The translations under genes were made by a program, and so were the position numbers. From Nitrospira sp. (GTDB taxonomy: Bacteria; Nitrospirota; Nitrospiria; Nitrospirales; Nitrospiraceae): a stretch of DNA of 62,262 bases. The stretch is from positions 1-62,262 of the forward strand of contig JAJONL010000005.1 in NCBI GenBank assembly GCA_021323395.1, read 5' to 3'. The notes under the pieces were generated by a model that was not told where the DNA came from, searched no databases, and saw only the letters and a list, made by a program, of their open reading frames with translations. Positions within the stretch are counted from its first letter, which is position 1. Each line of letters opens with the position of its first letter. Below, one piece after another: positions 48,141-56,929 of this stretch.

Positions 48141-48719
48141 CTATTCCTGCTTCAGCGGCATCTCGATCACTAATCCACCCATCACTTCGCCGACCTTGAA
48201 GTCTTTTTTAGGGCTCCGCGGATGAGCATTATGGCACTGCACGCAGGCCTGCGTCACGGCGCGGTCGGCATAGACGGCTTGGAAGTAGGGCTGTTCGCCG
48301 ATCTGAATGGTGCTCGTAGCGGACCGTTCGGGATGTTGCCGCACGGCTTCCAGGTTGCCTCGTTCCGAGTCGTTCGCCGGTGCGTTCTGGGGATTGATCG
48401 GCCACAGGCTCATGAGACGGTAACGAATCTTCGTTCCGGTCAAGGTCGCCAATTCACTGGCCTCCCGAAGAAACTGCGCCGGCAAGGGCAACGTGGTCTT
48501 GTCCTTCCGCCAGGTTTCCGACGCGGGCAGCCCCCCTTGCTTTTGCATCCGCTCGACTACGTGGATGGTGTAAAAAGTCCGCTCCGCCTCGATGATGGCG
48601 TGGAGGTAGTCTGCAACCACCTCAGGTGGGATTCCCGGCAAGTCCCCTGCGCGGCCTGGCGTTGCGAGTCCGGCCACCACTGTCATGCACAATGCGACTA
48701 TCGGGACCATCCGTCTCAT
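48141..48719 (-). CDS. Tll0287-like (DUF3365) single-haem protein, copy 2
   Basis: Paralogue of 43656-44252, 192 residues. It has a cleavable signal peptide (about 1-24, ending GRAGD) and the same domain order: EVVADYLHAIIEAERTFYTIH, LPLPAQFLREASELA, RLMSLWPINP, haem site CVQCH (159-163), then NAHPRSPKKDFKVGEVMGGLVIEMP. The start at 48719 has GGAGAAGGAGG upstream. It lies 76 bases upstream of the ATP-grasp gene on the same strand, so it may lead that operon. Confidence 0.9.
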   Translation of the reverse strand: MRRMVPIVALCMTVVAGLATPGRAGDLPGIPPEVVADYLHAIIEAERTFYTIHVVERMQKQGGLPASETWRKDKTTLPLPAQFLREASELATLTGTKIRYRLMSLWPINPQNAPANDSERGNLEAVRQHPERSATSTIQIGEQPYFQAVYADRAVTQACVQCHNAHPRSPKKDFKVGEVMGGLVIEMPLKQE

Positions 48720-48857
48720 GGCTGCGCCTCCTTCTCCTGAGTCGACTCGGACCCGCCTGACCTGCCCCTTCAGCATAGGCCGATTTCCATTGGGAGGCAA
48801 TCAAGCCATGGGGTCGAATTGCATTCGATCCACGTGCTGCAGTAGCGTGAGCAGCTC

Positions 48858-49856
48858 GTGCAAACCGAATTCCTCATTACAGCCGGGGAACAGCCGAAGC
48901 GGCTGGATGTATTTCTCGTCCATCGCGAGCCGAAGCTCTCACGTGCGGCGGTACAGCGCATGATTACGGCCGGCTGGGTACGGGTCAATGATCAGCTCGC
49001 GAAGCCGAGTCAGCGAATTAAACCGGGAGACGTGATCCGGTTTGACAGTCCTCAGCCCGCTCTCTTACGGCTCCTCGGACAGCCCAGGTCATTGGAGATT
49101 TTGTTCGAGGATCGTGCTTGTCTGGTCCTGAATAAACCCGCCGGCATCGTCGTCCATCCGGCGCCGGGCCATTGGTCGAATACGCTGTTCAATGCGCTGC
49201 TTGATCATTGTGCTCGCTTGAGCGAGCCGGCCACGCCAGGACTGGTGCATCGGTTGGACAAAGACACGTCAGGCGTCATGGTGATCGCCAAAACCGAGGA
49301 GGCCCATCGTGGTCTGGCGAGACAGTTCGAAAGTCATTCCATTGCCCGACTTTATGAAGCCCTGGTCTGGGGTGTCCCAAGGCCATCCGACGGTCGGATC
49401 GAATGTCCGATCGGTCCTGATCGACAGGACGCCAAACGGACTTCCACGCGCACGCTCCAACCGAAGGCCGCGGCCACGGAGTATCATGTCCAAGAGGCAT
49501 TCGATGCGGTTGCTGCCCGCCTGTTGCTGCGTCCTCAGACCGGCCGGACGCACCAGATACGGACCCATCTCCAGACGATCGGCCATCCAATCCTGGGCGA
49601 TAGGATCTATGGGGGAGAACGAGTCGGGGTCATCGAGGGTTCTGCCATCTCCCGGGTCATGCTGCATGCGCGCATGCTGGGATTTATCCATCCCATAACC
49701 CAAGCATATAGTGAATTTACGATTGCCGCCCCGGCGGATTTCAATGCCGTGCGTCATATACTCGTGAACGGAATGACGAAACCGATGGGGAGAGTCGATT
49801 ACAGCGAGAGCCCTGAGATATGTTGGTCGAGGTGGTCACGTTGGACGAGAAAGTAG
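48858..49856 (+). CDS. RluA-family pseudouridine synthase (copy 1)
   Basis: Converts uridine to pseudouridine in large-subunit rRNA or tRNA. It has an N-terminal S4 RNA-binding domain (about 12-65), then the catalytic domain with HRLDKDTSGVMVIAK (catalytic Asp) and the TGRTHQIRTHL motif. The likely start is GTG 48858. The last 58 bases overlap the convergent PilZ gene. A paralogue lies 800 bases downstream; which one is the true RluD cannot be told by eye. Confidence 0.94.
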   Translation: MQTEFLITAGEQPKRLDVFLVHREPKLSRAAVQRMITAGWVRVNDQLAKPSQRIKPGDVIRFDSPQPALLRLLGQPRSLEILFEDRACLVLNKPAGIVVHPAPGHWSNTLFNALLDHCARLSEPATPGLVHRLDKDTSGVMVIAKTEEAHRGLARQFESHSIARLYEALVWGVPRPSDGRIECPIGPDRQDAKRTSTRTLQPKAAATEYHVQEAFDAVAARLLLRPQTGRTHQIRTHLQTIGHPILGDRIYGGERVGVIEGSAISRVMLHARMLGFIHPITQAYSEFTIAAPADFNAVRHILVNGMTKPMGRVDYSESPEICWSRWSRWTRK

Positions 49857-50281
49857 GGGAACCGACCGAAGGTCAAATGGCAGCCGACCATGTAACGTTG
49901 ATGGGTGGTACCGACCGGAAGGTGCGTCATCCAGCGCACTTCAAACAGGGTCACCGCACGCTGTCGCAGGGCGGGGTTCCGCATGGCCACAAGTTGTCCG
50001 TCCTGGGGTTTCCGATCGAGCAGGAGCAAAATCCCATCCGCGCTGAGGTTCAACGAATAGGCCTCGCCGGGAGGAGAGGTCGCCTCTTGATCCTGCCCGT
50101 CCATGAGTTCGTAGGTACAGCGAGTCCTGATGGCAAACCGCACATCGATGCGGCGATCATGTTGCGCCATTGGCATCGGTTGACCAAGCAGCTTGTCCAC
50201 AGCCACCTGAGGGGGAGAGAGTTGCGGCGTGGCTTTGCCGATCAGCGATCTGAGGATTCTGTGGATAAAGTCTGGGCCCAT
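49799..50281 (-). CDS. PilZ domain protein
   Basis: Likely c-di-GMP receptor of 160 residues. The PilZ domain spans about 42-145: RRIDVRFAIRTRCTYEL at the front (an arginine-rich start akin to the RxxxR motif), then the SLNLSADGILLLL segment, which is close to the D/NxSxxG motif, and the FEVRWMTHLPVGT...YMVGCHLTFGRFP strand. The N-terminal 40 residues have no clear fold. A diguanylate cyclase is encoded at 59242-60171. Confidence 0.82.
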   Translation of the reverse strand: MGPDFIHRILRSLIGKATPQLSPPQVAVDKLLGQPMPMAQHDRRIDVRFAIRTRCTYELMDGQDQEATSPPGEAYSLNLSADGILLLLDRKPQDGQLVAMRNPALRQRAVTLFEVRWMTHLPVGTTHQRYMVGCHLTFGRFPYFLVQRDHLDQHISGLSL

Positions 50282-50662
50282 ACGAGGATCACAATCCGCA
50301 AATGGTTCGAAGCGAAACCATACTTTAAAGAAGCAATTCAGGTGCCTGGGTCGGGAGAAATCATTGGACTAGCTAAGGGGATGATTTGTTGTCGGAGGGA
50401 GGTTTCGACAGGACAACTCAGCAGGGCTGCGCGTCAAATCGGCGCATGCAATTCATCGCAGTTTTGACGGAAATCAACAAGGCGGGCTATGGCCTGTAGC
50501 CCTATGGGAGGAGCGACTCTGTGCCCGTACATGTGGATGGCCTGTGGGTGAGTTGGGGGTGACATGTGCAGAGCAGCGCATGAAACCGGCAGATCTTGTT
50601 TTTGTGCGCACCTTGTGGCAGCCTGCGGGGCTACATGCCGATATTCTTGAAGCAATCCCAAC
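50282..50662. other. Divergent intergenic region, PilZ and second RluA gene
   Basis: About 380 bases with no convincing gene. It must contain promoters for both flanking genes. A 7-base dyad (CGTCAAA near 50433 and TTTGACG near 50464) was seen but has no clear role. Confidence 0.4.
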
Positions 50663-51694
50663 GTGCATAGAGTGACCACGACGCCGGTCGAGTTCGTCGT
50701 CACGGCAGGAGAATCCGCCAAACGAATCGACCTGTTCCTCGCCAACCGTGATCCGACGTTTTCTCGCTCGGCTCTGCAACGATTGATCGATGAGGGCTGC
50801 ATCCGGATCAACGGCCGTACCGTCCGGCCGAGCCAAAAAATCCGACCAGGAGATCGCATTAGGCTCGAGGTGCCGCGGCCGGAGCCGCTTGACCTTCTGC
50901 CCGAGGCGATTCCATTTGAGATTCTCTACGAAGATGCAGACTTGTTGGTACTGAATAAACCTGCCGGGCTGGTTGTCCATCCGGCGCCCGGCAATTGGTC
51001 GGGGACGCTCGTAAATGCACTGCTGCATCACTTTGCGAACTCCGGCGTCACACCATCACATATCGGCGGCAAGGAACGCCCGGGTCTTGTCCATCGCCTG
51101 GACAAGGAAACTTCCGGGGTCATGGTCATCGCCAAAACAGATCAGGCGCACCGGGCCCTCGCCGCTCAGTTCAAGTTACACACGATCAACCGCCGGTATG
51201 AGGCGTTGGTCTGGGGCGTGCCGAAGAAAGGACATGGTCTCATCGACTTGGCTATCGGGCGCGATACGAAAGAACGGAAGAAGTTTTCGTCTCGAACAAC
51301 CAAACCAAAGCCCTCCGCCACGGACTATCAGGTGGAGCAACGATATGGGAAAGTTGCCGCCAGAGTGAAGCTTGCACCCAGAACAGGACGGACCCATCAA
51401 CTGCGGGTCCATCTGGCATCCCTTGAGCATCCGATCCTGGGTGACAAGACCTATGGAGGAATGAAAGTCATGGCCGTCGGTGGGATTGCGATCCCGCGGG
51501 TGATGCTGCATGCCCGTGTCCTGGGATTCGCGCATCCGAACGGCGGCAAGTCCCATTTGTTTGAGGTTCCCTGTCCACACGATATGCAACAGGTGCAAGA
51601 CCTGCTCTGTGCCGCCACCGATTCCGGGCAAATCGCCGCGCGCCACGAGAATATATGTGTCGACGATGTCGGCGGTGATGGTCGAAAAGTGTGA
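50663..51694 (+). CDS. RluA-family pseudouridine synthase (copy 2, RluD-like)
   Basis: Same architecture as the first copy: S4 domain (about 14-65) and a catalytic domain with HRLDKETSGVMVIAKT and TGRTHQLRVHL. The protein is 343 residues, with a C-terminal extension (GQIAARHENICVDDVGG) not seen in copy 1. The start is GTG 50663; another GTG nine bases on is possible. A 14-residue insert (SGVTPSHIGGKERP) precedes the catalytic motif, a common RluD-group feature. Confidence 0.93.
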   Translation: MHRVTTTPVEFVVTAGESAKRIDLFLANRDPTFSRSALQRLIDEGCIRINGRTVRPSQKIRPGDRIRLEVPRPEPLDLLPEAIPFEILYEDADLLVLNKPAGLVVHPAPGNWSGTLVNALLHHFANSGVTPSHIGGKERPGLVHRLDKETSGVMVIAKTDQAHRALAAQFKLHTINRRYEALVWGVPKKGHGLIDLAIGRDTKERKKFSSRTTKPKPSATDYQVEQRYGKVAARVKLAPRTGRTHQLRVHLASLEHPILGDKTYGGMKVMAVGGIAIPRVMLHARVLGFAHPNGGKSHLFEVPCPHDMQQVQDLLCAATDSGQIAARHENICVDDVGGDGRKV

Positions 51695-51707
51695 GGAGAA
51701 ACGGACC

Positions 51708-52130
51708 ATGCAAACCAGCGCAGTTCTCGACCTGTTAGGCGAATTGCTCGCACAGCTGAAGACGTATGCTTCCAAACTTCCGGCGGTGGTGCATCTTACG
51801 TCGGTGCCGAGCGGCATCAAGCCAAAACCAGAAGCCGTCGAGATTTTCGAACAAGCGCTGTCACGATTTCGCGAACAAAGCGGCCGGTCCCGCTTCAAGG
51901 GACTGCAGGATTATCTGATCGAATCGCTGGAAGCATTCGAAGTGGGCAATGTCTTGGGGACGGTTCAACCGCTCTTGGCTGTCCTCGATCAGATCGACCG
52001 CATGCAGCGAGATAAGGACGTGAGCATGAGTCCAGCCGAGGAAAAGCGGATGGGCGAGTACCGCGCGGCGCTCATCAAGATTCTGCCGGGCAGCCAACCG
52101 GAGTTGGAAGGAGCAGGGCGCGGGATGTAG
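51708..52130 (+). CDS. Helical protein of unknown function (140 aa)
   Basis: Predicted soluble, all-helical protein beginning MQTSAVLDLLGELLAQLKTY. A GTGAGGAGAAACGG ribosome-binding site lies before ATG 51708. It follows the second RluA gene by 13 bases, so it is probably co-transcribed. No family recognised. Its stop is one base from the stop of the convergent zinc-ribbon gene. Confidence 0.75.
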   Translation: MQTSAVLDLLGELLAQLKTYASKLPAVVHLTSVPSGIKPKPEAVEIFEQALSRFREQSGRSRFKGLQDYLIESLEAFEVGNVLGTVQPLLAVLDQIDRMQRDKDVSMSPAEEKRMGEYRAALIKILPGSQPELEGAGRGM

Positions 52131-52131
52131 T

Positions 52132-52311
52132 TCAATGCCCCATTTTTGGTCCGGCAGCGTTTTCGCCGGCCGTCACCAGCCGAAAGCGGACTGTCGACCC
52201 ACAGTGTGGACATTTGGCACGGACCGTATCTTCGTCGATGACCTCATAGTGGTCTTGCTTGAGCCACATCAATTGAAAACACTTCGGACAGCTTCGCACT
52301 TGCGTTCCCAT
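52132..52311 (-). CDS. Small zinc-ribbon protein (59 aa)
   Basis: Two CxxC knuckles (Cys8/Cys11 in CPKC and Cys34/Cys37 in CPHC) about 22 residues apart make a classic zinc ribbon. The segment between them is charged and ends TVRAK. An AGAGGAAG ribosome-binding site precedes the ATG on the minus strand. Such small ribbons are often nucleic-acid or protein binders; the role here is unknown. The gene is divergent from the GNAT gene (63 bases between starts). Confidence 0.78.
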   Translation of the reverse strand: MGTQVRSCPKCFQLMWLKQDHYEVIDEDTVRAKCPHCGSTVRFRLVTAGENAAGPKMGH

Positions 52312-52374
52312 GGTCTTCCTCTTACACTACGGTTTGCCGACGGACTCTGTTCGGAGGGATTAATTTAGTATAAG

Positions 52375-52815
52375 ATGCCTGCCGCTCTCAATACCGACGA
52401 ACAGGCGATCGCCTTCTCCGATCGCACCGATTTCGACGCCGCACAACTGCTTCATCTTTATCGCCAGGCTGCCTGGGCAAAGCATCGAGACCTTGAACAG
52501 ACCCGCGCGATGCTGTCCAACACCGATGTCGTCATCTCCGCCTGGGACGGCGCGCGCCTCGTGGCCTTCGGCCGCGTGCTGACAGACTACGTGTACCGGG
52601 CCACGATCTGGGACGTGATCGTCGATCGGGACTATCAAGGGCGCACTATAGGCAGCGAAATTGTCCGAAGGATTCTCGACCATCCCACCCTTCAGCAAGT
52701 CGAGCTGTTCTGGTTGTGCACGCGCATGCCGGGCTTCTATGAACGGCTGGGGTTCAGCGCGAAAGAGCAAACCGGCATGGTCTGGTCTCGCAAGAAGTCG
52801 AAACCGTCGCGTTGA
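52375..52815 (+). CDS. GNAT-family N-acetyltransferase
   Basis: A single acetyltransferase domain of 146 residues with the acetyl-CoA loop in DRDYQGRTIGSEIVRRIL (motif A) and a C-terminal CTRMPGFYERLGF strand (motif B). The substrate is unknown. It ends 80 bases before the convergent metal permease gene. Confidence 0.9.
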   Translation: MPAALNTDEQAIAFSDRTDFDAAQLLHLYRQAAWAKHRDLEQTRAMLSNTDVVISAWDGARLVAFGRVLTDYVYRATIWDVIVDRDYQGRTIGSEIVRRILDHPTLQQVELFWLCTRMPGFYERLGFSAKEQTGMVWSRKKSKPSR

Positions 52816-52895
52816 ACGTCGACTGTGTTCCTGCCCGCCGTTTTTTCTTCCAGTTGGCCGATCGGTATCACGCCATGTCAGCCGTTGTGCACGCC

Positions 52896-53717
52896 TCATT
52901 GCGCTTGAATGCGATGCAGCCGTTTGGGAGAGCAACAAACGGCAAGAAAGAACAGGCTTGTCGCCAGCAAGACAATCGACGGACCGGAGGGAAGGTCGAA
53001 CGCATAAGAGAGCAGCACGCCGCTCACGGCGCAGAATGTGCCGATCAGCATGGAGTAAAGCGTCATCTGAGTGAGGCTGTGCGTGAGCTGATAGGCGGTG
53101 GAAGCCGGGATCAGTATCATGGCAAAGACCAGAATGGCTCCCACGGTTTTCAAGGAAATCACCACAGTGAGTGCCACGAGGGTCAGCAGCAGATAGAAGA
53201 TCTGTCGCGCGGGGACGCCGGACGCGGCGGCCATTTCCTGATCGAACGCAATGAAGTAGAGCTCTTTGGAGAGCAGGAGAATGGTCCCCAGCACCGCCAC
53301 GCTCAAGCCCACGATGGTCAACAATTCCTCGCTTGTGACGGACAGGACGCTGCCGAACAGGTAGCCGTACACTTCCGGATTGTAGCTCTTCATGAGGCCG
53401 AGAAAGAGAATCGCCAATGCCATCGTGGCCGTGTAGAGGATGCCGATGGACACATCCAGTTTCATCCGGCCCTTTTCTTCAACCCAGCCGGTGATCCAGA
53501 CCGTGGCCAATCCGAACACAATCGCGAGGCTGAGGGGCGGAAGACCGACGAGATAGGCGAGGGTGACGCCGGCAAACGCGGCATGGGCGGTACCGGCCCC
53601 TGCGAAGGCCAATCCGCGCAGCACCACAAACACGCCGATGACAGAACAGACCGCGCCCACCAGCGCCGCAGCCAGAAGTGAGCGTTGCATGAAGTCGTAC
53701 GCGAGCAGCTCAAGCAT
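52896..53717 (-). CDS. znuB: Zinc/manganese ABC transporter permease (ZnuB-like)
   Basis: An inner-membrane protein of about 273 residues with some eight hydrophobic helices, ABC-3 family. Marks include GVFVVLRGLAFAGAGTAHAAFAGVTLAY and FIAFDQEMAAASGVPARQI. The start at 53717 (MLELLAYDFMQRS) fits the family; a GTG at 53756 is also open, and neither has a clear ribosome-binding site. Last of the znuA-znuC-znuB order. Confidence 0.92.
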   Translation of the reverse strand: MLELLAYDFMQRSLLAAALVGAVCSVIGVFVVLRGLAFAGAGTAHAAFAGVTLAYLVGLPPLSLAIVFGLATVWITGWVEEKGRMKLDVSIGILYTATMALAILFLGLMKSYNPEVYGYLFGSVLSVTSEELLTIVGLSVAVLGTILLLSKELYFIAFDQEMAAASGVPARQIFYLLLTLVALTVVISLKTVGAILVFAMILIPASTAYQLTHSLTQMTLYSMLIGTFCAVSGVLLSYAFDLPSGPSIVLLATSLFFLAVCCSPKRLHRIQAQ

Positions 53718-53808
53718 ATTCGTAAAGGAGGCGGGAGGGGTAAGGGGATTTGGCACGTTTCTCAGGCATGGCTGATCGCCTCACTCCTTACGCTTCACCC
53801 CTCACCAT

Positions 53809-54588
53809 TCAATGATGATGGTAATCCTCGACGATGACGAAGTCTTTGTCGGTGATGACCAGATCCTTTCCATACACCTGGCTCAGAATCTCCGGCTTCA
53901 GGACTTCCTGCGGAGGTCCCTCGGCGAACAGTTTCGTCTTGAGCAGGACCAGGCGATCCACCCGCGAGCGAATCATGTTGATGTCGTGCGTGATCATCAG
54001 AATCGTGAGCTTCAGCTCTCGATGCAGCTGTTGGATCAATTCGACGACGCTATGTTGAGCCGTGAGATCCAGCCCCGTCGTCGGTTCATCCAAGAGCAGG
54101 ATCCGAGGTTGTTGAGCCAAGGCCCGCGCGATGAAGACGCGTTGTTGTTGCCCGCCGGATAGGGCACCCAATGCGGAGGCTCGGTGATGATCCATCCCGA
54201 CCTGCGCCAGCGCCCCGCGGGCGATGTCCCAATCTTTTCGTGACGGACGACGAAACAGCCCGAGCGCGCCATACCGTCCCATCATGACCGCTTCCAACAC
54301 AGTGACGGGAAAGTTACGGTCAAGCATGCCTTTTTGGGGGAGATAGCCGATGAGGGCCCGGTGGTGACAACGGAGTTCTTGGCAGGCGCAGTCGAGGACC
54401 CGAAGCGTGCCTCGGAGAGGCGCCATCAAACCGAGCACGGCGCGGCAGAGGGTGGTCTTGCCGGAGCCGTTGGGGCCGATCACGCCGACGAACTCAGATT
54501 CGGGAATGCTCAAGGACACGTCTTCCAGCGCGATGATGCCGGGAAAACCGAAGGTCGCGTGATCGAAGCGAATAATGGGGTGGGTCAT
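53809..54588 (-). CDS. znuC: Zinc/manganese ABC transporter ATPase (ZnuC-like)
   Basis: A 259-residue ATPase with Walker A GPNGSGKTTLCRAVLG, signature LSGGQQQRVFIARALA, Walker B LLLDEPTTGLD and switch His (MITHDINM). The C-terminus ends in a His run (EDYHHH), which might bind the transported metal; this is an inference. Pairs with the permease and the binding protein on either side. Confidence 0.94.
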   Translation of the reverse strand: MTHPIIRFDHATFGFPGIIALEDVSLSIPESEFVGVIGPNGSGKTTLCRAVLGLMAPLRGTLRVLDCACQELRCHHRALIGYLPQKGMLDRNFPVTVLEAVMMGRYGALGLFRRPSRKDWDIARGALAQVGMDHHRASALGALSGGQQQRVFIARALAQQPRILLLDEPTTGLDLTAQHSVVELIQQLHRELKLTILMITHDINMIRSRVDRLVLLKTKLFAEGPPQEVLKPEILSQVYGKDLVITDKDFVIVEDYHHH

Positions 54589-54649
54589 GCGCGGCGGCGT
54601 TCGTTGAAGATGCTGGTTCGTCGGTCGCTGTCCGGTTTGGAGCGGGCGG

Positions 54650-55606
54650 TTAGGTGCGCTCCAGCGCCTGGGTCAATTGGAGCACATTATAACGGAGCAT
54701 GTCGAGGTAGGTCTCGGTCCCGGGGAGGCCGCCGGGCAAGGTGGTGAGAACGGCGATGCGCGCGCCGGTCTCTCGGGCCAGGAGCTGCGGAACTTTCTGA
54801 TTCAGCTGCACCTCCGAGATGATGACTCGGATGTGATCCCGTTTGATGGTTTCGATCAACCTATGCAGGTGGCGCGCCGACGGTTCTCCTCCCGGCTGCA
54901 GAAGAATCGTGCCCGCCACCTGGAGGTCATACCGTCGAGCAAAATAGGGCCAGGCAGGGTGGTGAACGATGACCGTCCGACTCGGCACGTTTTGAAGTCG
55001 GGCCAGCGATTCTTGGTGAACGCGGGTCAAGGACTGCAGATAGGCCGCCGTATTGGCTCGATAGTTCGTCGCATGGGCAGGGTCTGCAATAGTCATGGCA
55101 TCGGAGATATGTTGCACCATCGTGGCAGCAGCTTCAGGGTCGAGCCACACATGGGGATTACCCGCTGCGTGGTGGTGTGTTTCTTCCGCGGAGTCAGCGC
55201 GATCCGGGATCAACTCGATTCCCCGTGAGGTGGTCACCACTTGTAACGAAGCATTGCCGGCGTTCTTGACCAGTGAAGATACCCAGACCTCGAGTCCGGC
55301 GCCGACTTCCAATAAGAGGGTGGCCTTCCGAACCGCGACCAAGTCACTCGGTTTGGGTGAGTAGGTATGCTCGCTCTCATAGCCGGTCATAAGCGACGTG
55401 ACCTGTACATGCGACCCACCGATCTGTTGCGCCCAGTCCTTCAGGACGGGAAGCGTCACGACCACGTTGAGTGGTTCGGCAGCCGAGGCAATGGGGACCA
55501 CGTCGGAAAGGCTCCAATGAAACGGTCCCGCAGCGAGTGTGAAGAGGGTGAACACGAGCAGGCGCAACATCCGGCGGACGGTAGCACTCGATTCTCTCAA
55601 AGTCAA
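54650..55606 (-). CDS. znuA: Zinc/manganese ABC transporter substrate-binding protein (ZnuA-like)
   Basis: Periplasmic cluster A-I binding protein (318 residues). A signal peptide ends near residue 43 (IASAAEP). Metal ligands are suggested by His in ESEHTYSPKP, His in GNPHVWLDP and His in VHHPAWPYF. A short His-rich loop (THHHAAGN) precedes the second, a zinc-type feature. No Zur-like operator was recognised upstream. Start may be at MLRLLV, 12 residues in. Confidence 0.92.
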   Translation of the reverse strand: MTLRESSATVRRMLRLLVFTLFTLAAGPFHWSLSDVVPIASAAEPLNVVVTLPVLKDWAQQIGGSHVQVTSLMTGYESEHTYSPKPSDLVAVRKATLLLEVGAGLEVWVSSLVKNAGNASLQVVTTSRGIELIPDRADSAEETHHHAAGNPHVWLDPEAAATMVQHISDAMTIADPAHATNYRANTAAYLQSLTRVHQESLARLQNVPSRTVIVHHPAWPYFARRYDLQVAGTILLQPGGEPSARHLHRLIETIKRDHIRVIISEVQLNQKVPQLLARETGARIAVLTTLPGGLPGTETYLDMLRYNVLQLTQALERT

Positions 55607-55730
55607 CGCGAGGAATCGCGGGAACGGTGTTCTGGCGTGGTATATGCGCTTGACCGATCGGCGGGGTTTCGATTAGCGTAGCGCACCGAGCACAGACGAA
55701 TCTATCGAGCCTGTTGATGGAGGGAGCGGG

Positions 55731-56915
55731 ATGAAGGTTGTCGGTTTGATGTCCGGCACATCGGCAGACGCGGTGGACGCGGCGCTGGTCCGTATCGTCC
55801 GGCGCGGTCGGACTCCACGGATCACGACCTTGGCCTTTGCGTCAGTGCCATACCCGCGATCCTTACAGCAAAGAATTGTGGAGCTGTCGCTGCATGGGCA
55901 GGTGGCCCAGGTCTGCCATATGAATGTGTTGTTGGGAGAATTGTTCGCAAACGCAGCCCTCCGCGTCATTCAGAAAGCGGGATATCGTTCGACCGATATT
56001 GATCTGATTGGATCGCATGGACAGACGATTCACCATCTGCCGAACGGAATTCGTGAGCCGGGCGTCGGCCTGGTCCGATCCACGCTTCAAATCGGCGAGC
56101 CGAGTGTCATCGCGGAACGCACCGGCATCACCACCATCGCGAATTTCAGGCCGCGCGATATGGCGGCGGGTGGTGAGGGAGCCCCACTCGTGCCCTATGC
56201 CCATGCGGCGGCGTTTAGTCATGCTCGACGGGGGCGCCTGGTGGTGAATATCGGCGGGATCAGCAACGTCACCTATCTCCCGCCAGGGAGGGGAGTTGGA
56301 GAGCTGCAGGCTTTCGACACCGGCCCCGGCAACATGGTAATGGATGCGATCGTGAGAGAGCTGACGAAGGGAACGCGCTCCTATGATGCCGGCGGGCGAC
56401 TGGCAACAAAGGGGACCGTGAGCCGTCGGATGCTCGCTGAATTGATGGCCCATCCGTTCCTGGCGCGACGCCCTCCCAAGTCAACCGGTCGTGAAGAATT
56501 CGGCGCGCCGTTCGTCCGGCGACTATTAACGAAACAGCGCAGAGCAGGCCTATCTACCGAGGATCTTCTGGCGACCTGCGCGGCCTGGACGGCGGAGGCG
56601 ATCGGCTTGTCGCGACGCTGGGTTGCCGGTGACGTTGATGAGGTGATCGCGGGTGGCGGCGGTGTGCGCAATCGTGCCATCATGACCTACCTTCGTCAGG
56701 TATTCGCGCCCGCACCACTCAGGGCGTTTGACGATTGCGGATGGAGCAGCAAGGCCTTTGAAGCGACGGCGTTCGCTCTGCTGGCCTTTCAGACCTATCA
56801 TGGGCAATGCACGAACGTGCCGCGGGTGACCGGAGCCCGCCACCCTGTTCTCCTTGGCGTGGTGGTGCCTGGTTGTCCTGGCTCTCGGATGACATGGCCG
56901 CGCGTCACTCGCTGA
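55731..56915 (+). CDS. anmK: Anhydro-N-acetylmuramic acid kinase
   Basis: Cell-wall recycling enzyme that phosphorylates and opens anhydroMurNAc (394 residues). It has the family N-terminus VGLMSGTSADAVDAALV, where AnmK usually has SLDG, the catalytic region with IGSHGQTIHH, and NIGGISNVTYLP and FDTGPGNMVMDA. The C-terminal part has IAGGGGVRNRAIM. The AnmK product is used by MurQ; no murQ is in the window. Confidence 0.94.
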   Translation: MKVVGLMSGTSADAVDAALVRIVRRGRTPRITTLAFASVPYPRSLQQRIVELSLHGQVAQVCHMNVLLGELFANAALRVIQKAGYRSTDIDLIGSHGQTIHHLPNGIREPGVGLVRSTLQIGEPSVIAERTGITTIANFRPRDMAAGGEGAPLVPYAHAAAFSHARRGRLVVNIGGISNVTYLPPGRGVGELQAFDTGPGNMVMDAIVRELTKGTRSYDAGGRLATKGTVSRRMLAELMAHPFLARRPPKSTGREEFGAPFVRRLLTKQRRAGLSTEDLLATCAAWTAEAIGLSRRWVAGDVDEVIAGGGGVRNRAIMTYLRQVFAPAPLRAFDDCGWSSKAFEATAFALLAFQTYHGQCTNVPRVTGARHPVLLGVVVPGCPGSRMTWPRVTR

Positions 56916-56929
56916 TCTGATCGGCTGGT

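Noticed and set aside
49820-50467. Plus-strand open frame of 215 codons
   Set aside because: Antisense to the PilZ gene for most of its length and without family features.
52812-53681. Long plus-strand open frame of 289 codons, rich in His, Gln and Glu
   Set aside because: Lies antisense to the clear ZnuB-like permease; its composition is the mirror of hydrophobic codons.
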